DNA from: an uncultured Anaerotignum sp.
GTDB lineage: Bacteria > Bacillota > Clostridia > Lachnospirales > Anaerotignaceae
DNA: 39,026 bases
Direction of reading: 5' to 3'
NCBI GenBank assembly: GCA_910578425.1
Contig: CAJTQX010000017.1
Span: 1-39,026 of the forward strand
The notes under the pieces are model-generated. The model saw nothing but the letters and a program-made list of their open reading frames with translations. It did not search any database and was not told the DNA's origin. Made by a program: the position numbers and the translations under genes. This document shows, one piece after another, positions 38,228 through 39,026 of this stretch. Every line of letters starts with the position of its first letter. Position 1 is the stretch's first letter.

Positions 38228-38587
38228 ATGAGAGAGAAAAAGGAAATTAACATTCAAATAGGAGCTGCAATTAAAGCGGCAAGAGAACGTACCGGTCTGA
38301 CATAGGAGCAGTTTGGTGAACTCGTGTCACTTGGGACGAAGAATGTTTCTGACATAGAACGAGGCATTTCGGGCATTACAATAGCCACATTGAAAAGGAT
38401 TTGTGAAAAACTGTCCATTTCCAGCGATATGATACTGTTTGGAATGCAGGATAAGAATGATTCGGAGTTTCTGGCTGAAAGATTGTCACGTCTTACACCA
38501 GAGCAATTTAATGCTGTGGAAACATTTTTGAATCAGGTTTTTGTTATGTATGCAAAGTTGGACAGAGATGATAATTTTGAAAAGTAA
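38228..38587 (+). pseudogene. Rightward XRE-family regulator interrupted by an amber codon
   Basis: From ATG 38228 the frame reads MREKKEINIQIGAAIKAARE, then RTGLT, TAG (38303-38305) and EQFGELVSLGTKNVSDIERG, continuing to a stop at 38585-38587. Typical XRE proteins have Gln at this spot (LTQEQF), so a CAG-to-TAG change is likely. The HTH is otherwise intact (about residues 12-66), followed by DMILFGMQDKNDSEFLAERL and a helical end. Without read-through only 25 residues are made; a restart at GTG 38324 would lose helix 1. Unless this is a sequencing error, the gene is inactive, leaving only the leftward repressor. Confidence 0.75.
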
Positions 38588-38720
38588 TTTTTCAGAAAAA
38601 TATATCCGTTTGGGGTTGAAAATTGCATATTACAGAAAACTTAGGGGAATGACGCAGGAACAGTTTGCGGACTTCACAATTAGCAATAGAATTTTTTCGA
38701 TTCTGTGGTATACTATATAA
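38577..38720 (+). pseudogene. Truncated XRE-type HTH fragment
   Basis: Starting TTG 38577, overlapping the end of the amber-interrupted XRE gene, the frame reads KYIRLGLKIAYYRKLRGMTQ, then EQFADF. These are helices 1 and 2 of an XRE domain. After that the text becomes unrelated (TISNRIFSILWYTI) and stops at 38718-38720. It is probably a remnant of a second regulator cut by the arrival of the downstream coiled-coil gene and its promoter. Confidence 0.45.
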
Positions 38721-38786
38721 TAACGGCAGTACATAAAATATGGATATTGTGGGTAAAGCGGATTGTCTTTATGCGGGAGGGATTTT

Positions 38787-39026
38787 GTGACGAACGAAAC
38801 AAAAGAAATCATCAGTGTTGTACAAGATTTATTTCTGGACTTAAAAAATGATATCAATGAAGTAAAAAGCGATGTTAATGCGCTCAAAAATGAAGTAAGT
38901 GAATTAAAAAGCGATGTCGGCGAGTTGAAGAAGGACGTTGCCGAACTGAAAGAGGACGTTGCGGTATTAAAAGAGGACGTTGCGGTATTAAAAGAGGACG
39001 TTGCGGTATTAAAAGAGGACGTTGCG
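38787..39026 (+). CDS. Heptad-repeat coiled-coil protein, partial at window edge
   Basis: Begins GTG 38787 with GGGAGG 6 bases upstream and runs to the window end without a stop (80 codons). The protein, MTNETKEIISVVQDLFLDLK..., becomes a strict heptad series: LKSDVNA, LKNEVSE, LKSDVGE, LKKDVAE, then identical LKEDVAV units. Leu and Val occupy the core positions and Lys/Glu the flanks, so a long parallel coiled coil is expected. No family can be named, but such modules occur in phage or ICE structural and regulatory proteins. A TATACT at 38709-38714 is a possible -10 box. Confidence 0.75.
   Translation, partial: MTNETKEIISVVQDLFLDLKNDINEVKSDVNALKNEVSELKSDVGELKKDVAELKEDVAVLKEDVAVLKEDVAVLKEDVA
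38952..39026 (+). repeat. 21-bp tandem repeat encoding identical heptads
   Basis: Units start at 38952, 38973, 38994 and 39015 with GAGGACGTTGCGGTATTAAA plus A. They are identical, and the last is cut by the window edge after 12 bases. The first 14 codons upstream are diverged versions of the same heptad. The true copy number cannot be seen. Confidence 0.85.

Noticed and set aside
549..38305. Reassigned TAG/TAA (read as Gln) in the mobile genes
   Set aside because: Intact neighbours use TAG (methyltransferase, DUF4175-like gene) and TAA (endonuclease, vsr) as true stops, so decay is the simpler view.
38952..39026. CRISPR array
   Set aside because: The repeats are directly adjacent without spacers and lie in an open frame of heptads.

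Overview
The window looks like part of a draft genome of a Gram-positive anaerobe in the class Clostridia, probably Lachnospirales-like. The grounds are AGGAGG-type ribosome binding sites, an S-layer homology (SLH) protein, an RqcH homologue, DUF3990-type accessory genes and the style of the mobile elements. No rRNA or full tRNA is present, so the species cannot be named. The left edge lies inside an IS3-family transposase and the right edge inside a 21-bp tandem repeat, so both ends may be assembly breaks.

Positions 1 to about 13,223 are an accessory island. It appears to end at a 3' half of a tRNA-Ser(CGA) gene (13,224-13,276), which reads as an attachment site left by an integrated element. 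From left to right it holds an IS3-family end; a decayed MobV-type mobilization gene; a more AT-rich restriction cassette (ribbon-helix-helix/C5-cytosine methyltransferase fusion, EcoRII-like endonuclease, Vsr nickase) with its own promoter and a candidate operator; an IS256-family element whose transposase carries an ochre codon; and a leftward MarR-regulated operon of two ABC-2 exporters. Beyond these lie a truncated hsdR, a damaged DUF3990 gene with two small partner genes, and a replication-initiator-like gene.

From 13,277 onward the sequence is more GC-rich and reads as chromosome: a secreted SLH protein, a LytTR response regulator and GHKL sensor kinase pair, a GT4 glycosyltransferase, and a UvrD-like helicase. 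Three copies of an 83-86 bp MITE-like repeat lie at 5,667, 16,371 and 19,133; one is in the leader of the LytTR gene.

The most striking part is 23,076-34,080, seven same-strand, mostly touching or overlapping genes: a membrane-anchored protein with a predicted class I amidotransferase-like region, an ABC-2 ATPase and permease, a DUF4175-like membrane protein with a Gly/Gln repeat tract, a small anchored protein, a BatA-like von Willebrand factor A (VWA) protein and a protein with two VWA domains. It resembles Bat/MoxR-type loci, but no MoxR or DUF58 gene is present and an ABC transporter takes its place. A strong terminator closes it. RqcH (ribosome quality control) and a MATE exporter follow.

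The last 1.5 kb looks like a small prophage- or ICE-type control region: a leftward XRE repressor with a small partner gene, a palindrome-rich divergent promoter region, a rightward XRE gene interrupted by an amber codon, an HTH fragment, and a repeat-built coiled-coil gene cut by the window edge.
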